The notes: a model not told the origin generated them from the sequence alone. Counted from the stretch's first letter, positions 35,838 to 44,395 are shown. The stretch is DNA of 64,000 nucleotides from Gammaproteobacteria bacterium (GCA_003164785.1 PLUE01000017.1:62001-126000); one strand, 5' to 3'. Numbers and translations are program-made.

Positions 35838-35864
35838 TGGTTCCGTCGGTGGATTCGAACCGCC
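35838..35864 (-). other. tRNA 3'-end-like remnant (T-arm plus CCA)
   Basis: On the minus strand GGCGGTTCGAATCCACC has the exact tRNA T-loop GTTCGAATC with a five-base stem containing one mismatch. GACGGAA and CCA follow, so it looks like a tRNA 3' end one base short. No acceptor 5' strand, D-arm or anticodon arm is visible upstream. It may be a vestige of an attachment site or chance. Confidence 0.3.
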
Positions 35865-35977
35865 AACAATGCGCACCCAACGTTACAGTTGCATTTCAGC
35901 GTCGCCCGCCATGCGCACGCAACCGTCATATTGCTTCTGTATCGTCCGCCCGCGACCAATCCGGTCGTGCGGCGGGG

Positions 35978-36673
35978 ATGAGGATGTTTCGCAGGAGCTT
36001 GGGCGTGGTTGCGGCGATCGGACTACTCGCGGTGGCGGCGTGCGATGCGGTCTCGGCGGACGATCTCGGTGGCGCATATGTCGGCGGCAATTTCGGGCGG
36101 GCGCGGAACACTTATGGTCCCGGCTTTATCGATGGCCAGATCTCGACTGAAGCGACCAGCGCGGGCGATACCGTCAGCTACACCGCCAAATCGGTGCAAC
36201 GGATGTCCGATGGCTGGTGGATCGACACCGGTTACTTGTTCACCCCGTATGTCGGCATCGAAGCGGCCTTCCTGCACCTCGGCGAAATACGCTACATCGC
36301 CGTCGGAACGCTCGGCGATTCGGCGGGCAGCCGGTTCCTCAGCACCACCACGGAGGTCACCTCACATGGGCCCGCGCTCGCTGCGATTCTCCGGCTGCCG
36401 CTGACGGAAGCCGTGGAACTCGACCTGCGGTTGGGCGACTACCTCGGAAAGGCAACCTCGGAAACCAACGTCACGGTTGCCTCCGCCAGCTCGTTCACGG
36501 CGCAATCGAAGAGCACGTCGAGTCTCCTCGCCGGCATCGGCGGTTCGTACACCATCGCCGGCCACTGGTCGATGCGGCTCGACTATGTGCGCATCAATGA
36601 CACGGGCGATAAAGCCACGGTGGGAAAATTCAGCGTCAATCTCGCCACCGCCGGAATCAGTTATACGTTTTGA
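35978..36673 (+). CDS. Outer-membrane beta-barrel protein, OmpW/OmpA-like porin family
   Basis: 231 residues. A signal peptide (SLGVVAAIGLLAVAACDAVSA) precedes GGAYVGGNFGRAR, the common first strand of eight-stranded barrels. Alternating strands end in ATAGISYTF with a terminal Phe, needed for assembly into the outer membrane. Residues SDGWWIDTGYLFTPYVGIEAAF also fit this group. The Cys in the leader (AAC) could even be a lipobox, but the barrel ending makes a plain signal more likely. Start at 35978 or 35984; the frame upstream to 35753 has no signal. Its last 13 bp overlap an MFS remnant on the other strand. Confidence 0.75.
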   Translation: MRMFRRSLGVVAAIGLLAVAACDAVSADDLGGAYVGGNFGRARNTYGPGFIDGQISTEATSAGDTVSYTAKSVQRMSDGWWIDTGYLFTPYVGIEAAFLHLGEIRYIAVGTLGDSAGSRFLSTTTEVTSHGPALAAILRLPLTEAVELDLRLGDYLGKATSETNVTVASASSFTAQSKSTSSLLAGIGGSYTIAGHWSMRLDYVRINDTGDKATVGKFSVNLATAGISYTF

Positions 36674-36798
36674 CGATCGCGCAACGGCACCTCGGGCAGG
36701 AACAACACCACGATGAATCCCACGGCGGCGATGCAGGCGCCCATGGCGAACGCGCCTGCCAACCCACCGCGATAGGCGACGAACACGGCCGCGCGCTC
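36661..36798 (-). pseudogene. C-terminal remnant of a DHA2-type MFS exporter
   Basis: About 45 codons before the stop at 36661 read GAFAMGACIAAVGFIVVLFLPEVPLR, the final helix and tail of EmrB/QacA-like MFS drug exporters. No other helix is found upstream: the frame passes into sequence antisense to the DUF427 gene. The rest of the transporter (about 450 residues) is gone. Confidence 0.6.
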
Positions 36799-36861
36799 GA
36801 CGATGCGCGCAACTGGCCGCTGTTTGCCATCAACTACGGACGTCCGTATTCTAGAGCCCAT

Positions 36862-37245
36862 ATGGAAACCAAAGCGATCAAGATTCCGGGTCCCGACCAC
36901 CCCATCACCGTGGAGCCGACACCGGCCAGGGTGATTGTCAAGGTCGGCGGCCAGGTCATCGCCGACAGCCGGCACGCGCTCACGCTGCGCGAGGCCAGGT
37001 ATCCGGGGGTCCAGTACATTCCACGACAGGACGTCGACATGTCGCTGCTCGTGCGCAGCGACCACCAAACCTACTGCCCCTATAAAGGGGACAGCGCCTA
37101 CTACAGCATTCCGGCGGGGGCGGACCGGTCGGTGAACAGCGTCTGGACCTACGAGTCACCGTATCCGGCGGTTGCCGCCATCAAGGAGCACCTGGCGTTC
37201 TATCCCGATCGTGTCGACTCGATCGAAGTCATCGAAAATTCCTAA
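36862..37245 (+). CDS. DUF427 domain protein
   Basis: 127 residues, the complete length of a DUF427 protein. Family features are VKVGGQVIADSRHALTLREA, the central TYCPYKGDSAYYSI and the closing ESPYPAVAAIKEHLAFYPDRVD. The domain is a small beta-sandwich with conserved Cys and Tyr residues; no activity is established. The start at ATG 36862 is set by the conserved N-terminus. Its 3' end overlaps the 5' end of the TetR remnant, and the two may once have been co-regulated. Confidence 0.9.
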   Translation: METKAIKIPGPDHPITVEPTPARVIVKVGGQVIADSRHALTLREARYPGVQYIPRQDVDMSLLVRSDHQTYCPYKGDSAYYSIPAGADRSVNSVWTYESPYPAVAAIKEHLAFYPDRVDSIEVIENS

Positions 37246-37525
37246 GCATTCGCACAAGGAACAGATTCTGTCGGCAGGAATGCGTGTCGTGCATGAGCGC
37301 GGCTTTACCGGCGCCAGCGTGCGCGACATCGTGAAAGCCGGCGATTTGCCGTCCTCGACGGAGTGCGGTCCGCTGGCCGACTTTTTCATCCCGTCGCTTC
37401 AGGGAGCAACCTTGCGGGCGAAGGCCGAGTGCACTGCCGCGCCGATCAAGGTCTTCAAGAAGTTCATCTTCTCGACGGTGCTGGCGGGACCCGCCGCCTC
37501 CACCGTGCGCACCAAGGCGCACTAG
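37211..37525 (+). pseudogene. TetR-family regulator with middle deleted
   Basis: About 104 codons from GTG 37211. The first half is a TetR helix-turn-helix (HKEQILSAGMRVVHERGFTG, then ASVRDIVKAG). It breaks off before the second half of the HTH (normally GSFYNHF) and resumes near the C-terminus with LQGATLRAKAECTAAPIKVF, a helix that ends many TetR ligand domains. About 100 residues including the ligand pocket and part of the DNA-reading helix are lost. The frame is kept. Its start lies within the end of the DUF427 gene. Confidence 0.65.
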
Positions 37526-37690
37526 CGCAGCGCGACCAGCGCGCGGCGTTGGGTCGCAGCGCTCAGCAGCAGAAACACGATGGTGCCACTGCCGGCCAAT
37601 AGAGCCGCAACATCCCCGACATCGACCCGGTGATCGCCCGCAACAGGGAGGGCATCAGCGATAGATAAAAGCGCCCACATCGCGGCGCGA
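37522..37690 (-). pseudogene. C-terminal MFS transporter remnant in two frames
   Basis: Reading back from a stop at 37522, one frame gives a last helix (LLAGSGTIVFLLLSAATQRR). A neighbouring frame just upstream gives GRFYLSLMPSLLRAITG, an MFS loop-and-helix stretch. At least one frameshift separates them and everything further upstream is missing. The stop overlaps that of the TetR remnant, so two dead genes converge here. Confidence 0.5.
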
Positions 37691-37694
37691 GACC

Positions 37695-38387
37695 TCAAGC
37701 TGCTTCCATGCCGTATTGCCGCTTGACGGCGTCAGCCCCCGGCGCCGCCATGAACTCGAGCAACGCCCGTGCGGCGCCAGGGTTCACGCTGTTGGCGCCG
37801 ACGCCGCCCGAAAAAACCGTGATGCTCTGGATCGTCTCCGGCAACGCGCCGATCACGGCGATGCCCGGAAGGCTCAACAGCTCGCTCAGTTGTTGAAACC
37901 CCAATTCGACCGAGCCATCGGCCACCAGCGAGCCGACCGGCGTGCCGGGAGGCGGGACGACGATGCGTGCGCGGATGTCCTCGAGAATGCCCCAGCGCGC
38001 GAACATTTTTTCCAGGTACACGCCGCTGGGCCCGGTCGAGAAACTCAAGGTCCTCGCCGCCAACACCGCCGCCTTGACCGCCGCTTCCGACCCGACGTCG
38101 GGCACCGGGGCGCCCGCTCGCACCGCCATCGAGATTCCGGACCGCACGATATCCACACGGCTGCCGGCGGCCACCTTGCCGTCGGCGATCAATTTATCGA
38201 TGGCGTTGCTCGCCAGTACGACCACGTCCACGACCTCACCGGCCTGGACGCGTTTGGCGACGTCGACCCCGCCCGCGGCCTCGCTGCTGACGGGCTGCGA
38301 CGTTGCCCGCTGATAGCGGCCGACGAGTTCCGCCAGCACCTCCCGGGTCGCCATCGAGGAAATGAGTTTGAGTGCAGTCTCGGTCAT
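37695..38387 (-). CDS. ModA-like substrate-binding domain protein without signal peptide
   Basis: 230 residues resembling the molybdate-binding-protein fold: an N-terminal LKLISSMATREVLAEL, AGEVVDVVVLASNAIDKL, then ARTLSFSTGPSGVYLEKMF and LGFQQLSELL. Typical ModA proteins are exported, but here the start (MTETALKLISS) is cytoplasmic. This subgroup of unexported binding proteins is common beside metabolic genes; its ligand is unknown. The ATG overlaps the GST stop (ATGA), placing it last in the matB-MFS-GST run. No ABC permease or ATPase for it is nearby. Confidence 0.75.
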   Translation of the reverse strand: MTETALKLISSMATREVLAELVGRYQRATSQPVSSEAAGGVDVAKRVQAGEVVDVVVLASNAIDKLIADGKVAAGSRVDIVRSGISMAVRAGAPVPDVGSEAAVKAAVLAARTLSFSTGPSGVYLEKMFARWGILEDIRARIVVPPPGTPVGSLVADGSVELGFQQLSELLSLPGIAVIGALPETIQSITVFSGGVGANSVNPGAARALLEFMAAPGADAVKRQYGMEAA

Positions 38388-39103
38388 GCGTCGAGCTCCG
38401 GATAATGACGAAAAATCCCCTGATTGTTGAACGCGAGGCGTCGGGGCGACGCTAGATACGCCGCGATCCTGGGGCGCTCCCCGACCCGTCCATGCAGGGC
38501 AAGCAGCCGTCGGTATTGTCGGGTGGAATTCGCCATCGCGCGCGGAAACGCGTACGTCAATCCGGCGATCAGTTGAAACATGGACAGGTCCACATAGGTC
38601 AGCCTGGCGCCGACCATGTGGCGATCTCCACGGGGATTGCGCGACAATACGCGCTCGAAGTAACCCAGGAATTTCGGCAATCGATTGTCGAGGAAATCGG
38701 CCGAACGTCGCCGCGCCTCCTTTTTCTGGTCCTCGTAATAAAGACCTGACGCCACCGGATGATGCGTGTCGTGTATCTCAGCCACGAAATCCGTCACGGT
38801 GAGCTGCAATTCATGTGTCCATATCCGCCCCGTTTCGTCCTTCGGTGCGAGTTCGTGACGCGGACCGAGAAACTGCAGGATGTTGGCCACCTGTCCGATG
38901 ACCTGCCGGCCCGCCTTGAGAAACGGCGGCGCAAACGGCGGCCGCGCGACGCTGCGACTCTCCAGGTACTTCATCAAGGCGCCCATACCGCCCTTGCCGG
39001 CGCGCGCGACATCCTCGTAGGGACAACCTGCCTCCTCCATGGCCAGTCTCACGAATTCGCCGCGGCCCTGAATCGTCGGCCAATAAAAAAGTTGATATTT
39101 CAT
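38384..39103 (-). CDS. Glutathione S-transferase family protein
   Basis: 239 residues. The thioredoxin-like N-domain begins YQLFYWPTIQGRGEFVRLAMEEAG; Tyr or Ser near the start would activate glutathione. A helical C-domain (about 95-230) contains RHMVGARLTYVDLSMFQL, matching the GST N-capping region, and AMANSTRQYRRLLALHGRV. It resembles the sigma/alpha-like GSTs. The start is ATG 39103; ATG 39139 adds 12 residues that lack the fold. Substrate unknown. It is followed by the orphan binding protein with a 4-bp overlap. Confidence 0.87.
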   Translation of the reverse strand: MKYQLFYWPTIQGRGEFVRLAMEEAGCPYEDVARAGKGGMGALMKYLESRSVARPPFAPPFLKAGRQVIGQVANILQFLGPRHELAPKDETGRIWTHELQLTVTDFVAEIHDTHHPVASGLYYEDQKKEARRRSADFLDNRLPKFLGYFERVLSRNPRGDRHMVGARLTYVDLSMFQLIAGLTYAFPRAMANSTRQYRRLLALHGRVGERPRIAAYLASPRRLAFNNQGIFRHYPELDA

Positions 39104-39146
39104 AGTTGCTCGATCCAAAGTCGGAATTGCATCCGCCATGCTTGCG

Positions 39147-39674
39147 TCAGAGCGGCAGGGCTTTGCCCCGGGTTTCCAGACAGTATGGCAGCGCGATGAT
39201 GCCGGCCAAGAATACCACCGCCGTCGCGGCGACCGGTACCCCGACGCTGCCATAGCGGTGAACCCCGGCAGCGATGAGGAAGTTGACTCCCGCGCCGATG
39301 AAGCGACCGACGGACGGCACGAACGCGAAGGCCGTGGCACGGATGGCGGTCGGATATTGCTCAGGCAACCACAGGTTGTACATCGCAAAGTTGCCGCCGA
39401 ACAGTCCCAGAAAGAACAAGCGATCGGCGATCGGACCCCACACCAACGAGGTGCCCCACCCGGCCAGGAAGACCGCGAACAGCACGGAGCCGGCGAACAC
39501 CACGCTGCTCGGGCTTCCATCCAGACCGGACCTCGGCAGCAGCTCGCCCAGGGCGGCCGCGAGGACCAACGCGAAAATGAACGAATCCATTCCGTCGAGC
39601 GTCCAACCCGCCCATGCCGCCCAGAATCCACGCACCTGCGCCGGCGTGAGCGGCTCACGCTCAATCAGCGCCAC
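39147..39674 (-). pseudogene. MFS metabolite symporter with helices 3-8 deleted in frame
   Basis: 175 codons from GTG 39674, which lies inside the last codons of the malonyl-CoA synthetase gene. The N-terminus (WAAWAGWTLDGMDSFIFALV) and helix 2 up to SLVWGPIADR are standard metabolite:H+ symporter sequence. It then jumps directly to LFGGNFAMYNLWLPEQYPT and RATAFAFVPSVGRFIGAG, the helix 9-10 signature, and runs to a normal end (PYCLETRGKALPL). About 240 residues are missing from a usual 410-420. The reading frame survives, so a short membrane product may still be made, but transport is unlikely. Confidence 0.7.
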
Positions 39675-41202
39675 GATACAAGGAAGCGTACGCGGCACGA
39701 AGCGCGTTTTTCTGCACCTTGCCCATCGTATTCCGCGGCAATTCCGCAACCACGACGATGCGCTTGGGGATTTTGTAGGCCGCCAGCCGCTTCTTGAGCG
39801 CGGCGATGATCTGTGCCTCCGACACATGCACTCCCGGCCTCATGACGACGGCAGCCGTCACGCCTTCACCGAAGTCCGAATGCGGCACGCCGAACACCGC
39901 GCTCTCGAGTACGCCCGGCACCGCATCCAACTCCGTTTCGACTTCCTTCGGATACACGTTGTAGCCGCCGCTGATCACGAGATCCTTGGCGCGCCCCACG
40001 ATGGTCACGTAACCGTCGACATCGATCCGTCCAAGATCCCCGGTCTTGAACCAGCCGTCGGCGGTAAATTCACCGCGGGTTTTTTCCGGATCGCGCCAGT
40101 AGCCGGCGAAGACGTTGGGTCCTTTGACCTCGAGCGTGCCGATTGCTTCGGCTTCCGCGCCCGCGTCCTCGCCATCCACCCCGCGGCTCACGCGAACCGA
40201 CACCCCCGGCAATGGCGGACCCACCGACCCCGGCACGCGCGAACCGTCATAGGGATTCGAGGTGTTCATCAATGTCTCGGTCATGCCGTAACGTTCGAGG
40301 ATGGCATGCCCGGTTCGTGTCAAGAACTCCTGCTGGGCGTCAGCGAGCAGCGGCGCGGATCCGGAGATGAACAAGCGCATCCGCGCTGCCCGCTCCCGCG
40401 TGAGTCCGGGTTCCAGCAACAGGCGGGTGTAATGAGTCGGTACACCCATGTATACGGTTGCCTCGGGCAGGTGAGCCAACACCGCGGGCGCATCGAATTT
40501 TGGCAGCAGCAACAGGCCCGCACCCGCGGCGAGCACGGTGTTGATGGCGGCGAACAGGCCGTGGACGTGGAATAGCGGCAACGTATGCAGCAACACGTCC
40601 CCCGCGGTGAAGCGCCATGCTTGCGCGAGCACGACGGCGTTGGAGCTCAAATTGCCGCGTGTCAGCATGGCGCCCTTGGATCGGCCGGTCGTGCCCGACG
40701 TATAGACTATGGCCGCCAATGCCCCGGCTGTGCCGGCGGGCGGCCCGGCAGGCGCACTGTCGGATTGCCGCGCCAACTCGAACAGCGAGCCGTCGGCGTC
40801 TGCACCCAGGGTCTCCAGGTGCGGTACCGCCGCGAGCCCGGTCAACGGCTCCAGCCGCACCCGGTCCGCCGGCCGGCAGATGAGCAGCCGCGGCTGCGAA
40901 TCGCGCAGGAAATACTCCACCTCGTTGGGCGTATTGGCCACATTGATCGGCACGAACACCGCGCCCATGCGCAGACAGGCCACATACAGCAAGACCGCGT
41001 CGGTGGACTTGTCCACCTGGACCGCGACCCGATCCCCGGGCATCACGCCGCGCCGGCGCATGGCGGCAATGAATCGCCCCGACTCTTGCCTTAGCGATCC
41101 ATAGGTCAACTCGCGCCCGCCGGGCGTGCGTAGGAAGGGTTGCTCCGCCCGACGCCCGGGAGCCTCGTCCAGACAGTCGAATAGATCTAGCACCGGTGAC
41201 AT
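39661..41202 (-). CDS. matB: Malonyl-CoA synthetase
   Basis: 513 residues of the acyl-adenylate-forming family. The AMP-binding P-loop is VYTSGTTGRSKGAMLTRGN; then LPLFHVHGLF, RLFISGSAPLL, ERYGMTETLMNTSNPYDG and GPNVFAGYW. The hinge DGWFKTGDLG and the catalytic C-terminal Lys in PRNTMGKVQKN follow. The SNPYDG block with the HVHG segment is characteristic of MatB rather than fatty-acyl ligases. It makes malonyl-CoA from malonate, CoA and ATP. The overlapping MFS remnant may once have imported the acid. It starts 22 bp after the HDOD gene on the same strand. Confidence 0.88.
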   Translation of the reverse strand: MSPVLDLFDCLDEAPGRRAEQPFLRTPGGRELTYGSLRQESGRFIAAMRRRGVMPGDRVAVQVDKSTDAVLLYVACLRMGAVFVPINVANTPNEVEYFLRDSQPRLLICRPADRVRLEPLTGLAAVPHLETLGADADGSLFELARQSDSAPAGPPAGTAGALAAIVYTSGTTGRSKGAMLTRGNLSSNAVVLAQAWRFTAGDVLLHTLPLFHVHGLFAAINTVLAAGAGLLLLPKFDAPAVLAHLPEATVYMGVPTHYTRLLLEPGLTRERAARMRLFISGSAPLLADAQQEFLTRTGHAILERYGMTETLMNTSNPYDGSRVPGSVGPPLPGVSVRVSRGVDGEDAGAEAEAIGTLEVKGPNVFAGYWRDPEKTRGEFTADGWFKTGDLGRIDVDGYVTIVGRAKDLVISGGYNVYPKEVETELDAVPGVLESAVFGVPHSDFGEGVTAAVVMRPGVHVSEAQIIAALKKRLAAYKIPKRIVVVAELPRNTMGKVQKNALRAAYASLYRGAD

Positions 41203-41224
41203 CGTGACGATGATGACCTCACGG

Positions 41225-42304
41225 TCATGCCGCGCAAATGCGGCTCATCGACTCCTCCGACAACCCCGCGCTGTCCAGAACCTTGCGCCGCTCGGCGCCG
41301 GAGATGACGGTCTGCGACTCCAGCAGCGACAACGATCCCAGCAATTCACCCACGTGCAGGGCGGCGGTCAACGGTTCGGCGGCATCTCCGTCGAGGGCGG
41401 CGAGAAGCCTGGGCGATGTCTCCCAATTTCGCGCGATGTGCCGCGAGATCTGCGGCGCCAGGTCGCCGATCAAGGCCACGCACAGGTCACCATTCGGCGA
41501 AAAGTGTGGATTGCGGGCATACACGTCGAGCGTGACGCTGTAAACGACCAAGGGCCCCAGGGCGCTCAAGAGCACCACCAGCTGACTTTCGAATCGATCA
41601 CGTGGGTGACGTTCCAACGCGTACGATTCGGCGGCGCGCGTCGCGTGTTCCGTTCTCTCCCACAGCATGCGCGGCAGGCGCGGAAAGTTCTTGCGGGTGG
41701 CCCGGAAAACCGGCTGCAGCATCGCGGTCGCCAACATTCCGCGCAGCGCGTCGACGCCGCACACCACGATGGCGCGCTGGATGGTCTCGATCGGTGGCCC
41801 CGCGGCGCGGTGCAGGGTGGAATTCGCGAGTCGCAACACCTCCGCGGTCAGCACGGGGTCATGCGCGATGATTCGTGCAATCTTCTCGGATGCGGCGCGC
41901 GGATCGTTCACCGCCTGGAGCAACTGCGGCATCAATGTGGGCCGCCGTGGAAAGTACTTCTCGTCCAGGGTGTCCACTTGCAGCTTGGCGACGATGTTGT
42001 CGCGGATGCGGCGATTGACGAGTTCCGAAGCCTGATTTTGCGAGGGCGCGGCGAACGCCAGCTTCCAGAGTCGATCGGCGGCCTGCTTGCTCACGGTTCG
42101 GATGCGGTCCACATCGACGGCCGACAGGCCCGGTTCGGTCGAGTCGGGCGCCACGGCCGCCGCGAACCCAACGTTCGGGTGGGAGCGCAGGGATGCGCTC
42201 GCAGCCGTCGGCGGCCCTGCCGCCGCCCCCGACCGCAACAGGCGAAGGCCGAGCCACACACCAACGGCGAGAATGCCCGCGCCTGATATTACGATTGCAA
42301 GCAT
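41225..42304 (-). CDS. Membrane-anchored HDOD-domain signalling protein
   Basis: 359 residues. A single N-terminal helix (IVISGAGILAVGVWLGLRLL) is followed by a linker and an HDOD domain (about 120-330) containing RRPTLMPQLLQAVNDP, IIAHDPVLTAEVLRLANS and AIVVCGVDALRGMLATAML. HDOD modules are HD-like helical domains that usually lack the catalytic HD pair and act in regulation of motility, competence or c-di-GMP responses. The membrane anchor is uncommon but known. Its partner is not evident here. It is upstream of matB by 22 bp, though a shared role is not obvious. Confidence 0.87.
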   Translation of the reverse strand: MLAIVISGAGILAVGVWLGLRLLRSGAAAGPPTAASASLRSHPNVGFAAAVAPDSTEPGLSAVDVDRIRTVSKQAADRLWKLAFAAPSQNQASELVNRRIRDNIVAKLQVDTLDEKYFPRRPTLMPQLLQAVNDPRAASEKIARIIAHDPVLTAEVLRLANSTLHRAAGPPIETIQRAIVVCGVDALRGMLATAMLQPVFRATRKNFPRLPRMLWERTEHATRAAESYALERHPRDRFESQLVVLLSALGPLVVYSVTLDVYARNPHFSPNGDLCVALIGDLAPQISRHIARNWETSPRLLAALDGDAAEPLTAALHVGELLGSLSLLESQTVISGAERRKVLDSAGLSEESMSRICAA

Positions 42305-42353
42305 CTCACTCCACTAGTCGTTCAATCACGAGTCGGCAACGGAAGCGGTTACT

Positions 42354-42929
42354 TTAGCCGGTTCCGCCCATCGCCCGCCGAACCGCACCAGCGATCTCCT
42401 CCCGATGTTGCGGTCTTCGCAGATCATAAGTGATTTCGAGCTGCGCCCCTTTGCCGCTTGCACCACGATTGCAAATGTTGAGCGGATGACGGCCCGGATA
42501 CCGGGCGCCGTCGGAGATCACATTGAATTTCGCCAGCGCCAGCTGGGTTGCCAGCCGCCGAACCAGATCGACGTCCAGGCCGCCCAGGAATATGCAGGAA
42601 TCCTCGCCCTTGCAGCCATGCACGGTCAGCACCATGTCATGACGGACCGCAAGCGCGATGCAGTCCGGGTGATCGAAAAGATGACTGGTGATGTGCAGGC
42701 CTGCATTCTCACCGTACGATTTGAGCCCCTCGAAGCAAAACAAGCTGTACTCGGCGCCCGCGATCAAGGTCGCGATTTCCGACGTGCCCACCTCGATCAT
42801 CCCGCCGTGCGGCGCCAGAACGGCGCCGTGCGCGTCGGGGCGGTCCCGATGGACCACACGAAAGTCTCTCCCCTGTTCCTCGTGGCAGGCGAGCTCCAAG
42901 AACGAACGGTACTCAGTAGCCGAGCGCAT
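42354..42929 (-). CDS. Poly-gamma-glutamate hydrolase-like protein (PghP/YjqB family)
   Basis: 191 residues. The family's zinc-peptidase-like core is visible: VLAPHGGMIEVGTSEIA (His and Glu ligands), SLFCFEG, LHITSHLFDHP, LTVHGC (second His) and GGLDVDLV. The C-terminus has NICNRGASGKGAQLEIT. Characterised members, first seen in phages, split gamma-glutamyl bonds in capsule polymer. It starts at ATG 42929, overlapping the FAD-oxidase stop by 17 bp. Cellular location is cytoplasmic by sequence. Substrate here unknown; the neighbouring oxidase resembles enzymes acting on gamma-glutamyl amines, which makes the pairing suggestive. Confidence 0.82.
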   Translation of the reverse strand: MRSATEYRSFLELACHEEQGRDFRVVHRDRPDAHGAVLAPHGGMIEVGTSEIATLIAGAEYSLFCFEGLKSYGENAGLHITSHLFDHPDCIALAVRHDMVLTVHGCKGEDSCIFLGGLDVDLVRRLATQLALAKFNVISDGARYPGRHPLNICNRGASGKGAQLEITYDLRRPQHREEIAGAVRRAMGGTG

Positions 42930-44190
42930 CCATCGTCCTATAGGCCAGCACGGAGGGCGCCAGAAACCACGGCTTCCCGAAGTAATAGGGGCGGGAGCGA
43001 AATGGCAGCTCGTCGAGGGCGGTTCGTCCCTCCGCGAGGCCGGCCATTTGCTGCCCGATGCGCCGCCCGAAATACGGCGCGAGCGGCACGCCTTGCCCGC
43101 AGTAGCCCATGCAGTAATAGAGTCCCTCGTCATGCCCCAGGTGCGGCAAGGTGTCGAAGGTGTAGGCGACCCAACCGGTCCAGGCGTGAGAGATCCGCAC
43201 CGGCTTCAGTTGCGGGAATATTCGCCCCAGCATCGCCCGCAGCGTCGGGACGCACGCGAGGGCATCCTGCTCCGCCAAGGCCGCGCGGCCGCCGAAGATT
43301 ACGCGCTCGCCGTCGGGCGACGGGCGGTAATAGACCACCACGCGCCGTGAATCCACGATGTTGCGGGCGTTCGGTATCAAGGCGCGGACCCGCTCCGCAC
43401 CCAGCGGTTCCGTGGCAATCTGATAGCTGCCGATCGGGATCACGCGCCGACGATGCCATGGCGAAAGGGAGCTGGAATAACCATTGGTCGCGATCAATAC
43501 CTTGCTCGCCAGAACGGTGCCCCGGCCCGTCACGACCTCATAACCTCCGTTGACGCGCCGGATCGATTCAGCCGCGCAATGATCCAGGACGAGGGCCCCG
43601 CCGGCCCGCGCGCGCCTCAACAGCTCCAGCAACAGGCGCATCGGGTCGACGCACGCGTCATCGTGGTAGACGACGCCGCCGTGATAATACTGACTGTCGA
43701 TTTCACGGTGTTGATCCGCCTTCGCGACGACCGAGACCCGTTGTTCGAGACCCCGCGGTTGATTCTCCGCGTCGCGCACCAGGGCATCGAAATGTTTGAC
43801 GGTATGCGCGCCGAAGAAACAGCCGTTCCCGAGCCACCCGCAATCGGCTCCCGGCGCCGTCGCAAGCGACCGCAGATAGGCCATGGCGTCCATGCCTTCC
43901 TGACAGATCGCGCGGGCGCGCGCCTCGCCAAATCGAGCGGTCAGCGCCGCCAGCGTCGGCTTGACGCTGTAGGCCACCTGGCCGCCGTTGCGGCCCGAAC
44001 AGCCGGCGCCGATCGCACCGGCCTCCAGCACCAACGTGCTCGCCCCCGCCGCCCCGGTCTCGCGCGCCGCCGACAAGCCCGTGTAACCCGCTCCCACCAC
44101 CAGCACATCGACGCGCGCCGGCAATTCATGCCTCGGCAGATCCGGCGCCGGGTTGTACGATTGCCAATAAGGTTGCGTGAGCACGGTCAA
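42913..44190 (-). CDS. DAO-type FAD oxidoreductase, PuuB/OrdL-like
   Basis: 425 residues. The N-terminus (YWQSYNPAPDLPRHELPA) and VLVVGAGYTGLSAARETG form the FAD site, followed by GAIGAGCSGRNGGQV, the signature of gamma-glutamylputrescine oxidase PuuB and relatives. A late GYCGQGVPLAPYFGRRIG closes the flavin site. Such enzymes oxidise secondary or primary amines with release of aldehyde and, often, peroxide. A role on gamma-glutamylated amines is plausible but not proved. Its ATG overlaps the slyX stop (ATGA), so it lies in a four-gene coupled operon selO-slyX-this-pghP. Confidence 0.85.
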   Translation of the reverse strand: MTVLTQPYWQSYNPAPDLPRHELPARVDVLVVGAGYTGLSAARETGAAGASTLVLEAGAIGAGCSGRNGGQVAYSVKPTLAALTARFGEARARAICQEGMDAMAYLRSLATAPGADCGWLGNGCFFGAHTVKHFDALVRDAENQPRGLEQRVSVVAKADQHREIDSQYYHGGVVYHDDACVDPMRLLLELLRRARAGGALVLDHCAAESIRRVNGGYEVVTGRGTVLASKVLIATNGYSSSLSPWHRRRVIPIGSYQIATEPLGAERVRALIPNARNIVDSRRVVVYYRPSPDGERVIFGGRAALAEQDALACVPTLRAMLGRIFPQLKPVRISHAWTGWVAYTFDTLPHLGHDEGLYYCMGYCGQGVPLAPYFGRRIGQQMAGLAEGRTALDELPFRSRPYYFGKPWFLAPSVLAYRTMDALGY

Positions 44191-44393
44191 TAGTGTGGCG
44201 GCCGCTCATCGTCGGCCGAACGCGCGCGCTCCAGGGACCGGGACTCCTCCAGCCGGTCGGAGACGGCGCTGATCCTCGCGCGCAGCGCGCCGATTTCCTG
44301 CTGCTGACGAAACACGACGTCACTCAGTTCCGTGTTCGCTCGCTCCAGGAAGGCAATCTTGGTCTGAATCTGTTCCAGCATCTCGTCGTTCAT
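44187..44393 (-). CDS. slyX: SlyX family protein
   Basis: 68 residues, the usual length. Nearly all of it is a coiled coil (LEQIQTKIAFLERANTELSD, then FRQQQEIGALRAR), and it ends in the conserved PPHY. The function of SlyX is unknown. It starts 2 bp after the selO stop and its own stop overlaps the oxidase start, so it is translated in the middle of this operon. The long frame upstream (to 44657) is a shadow of selO. Confidence 0.9.
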   Translation of the reverse strand: MNDEMLEQIQTKIAFLERANTELSDVVFRQQQEIGALRARISAVSDRLEESRSLERARSADDERPPHY

Positions 44394-44395
44394 TG

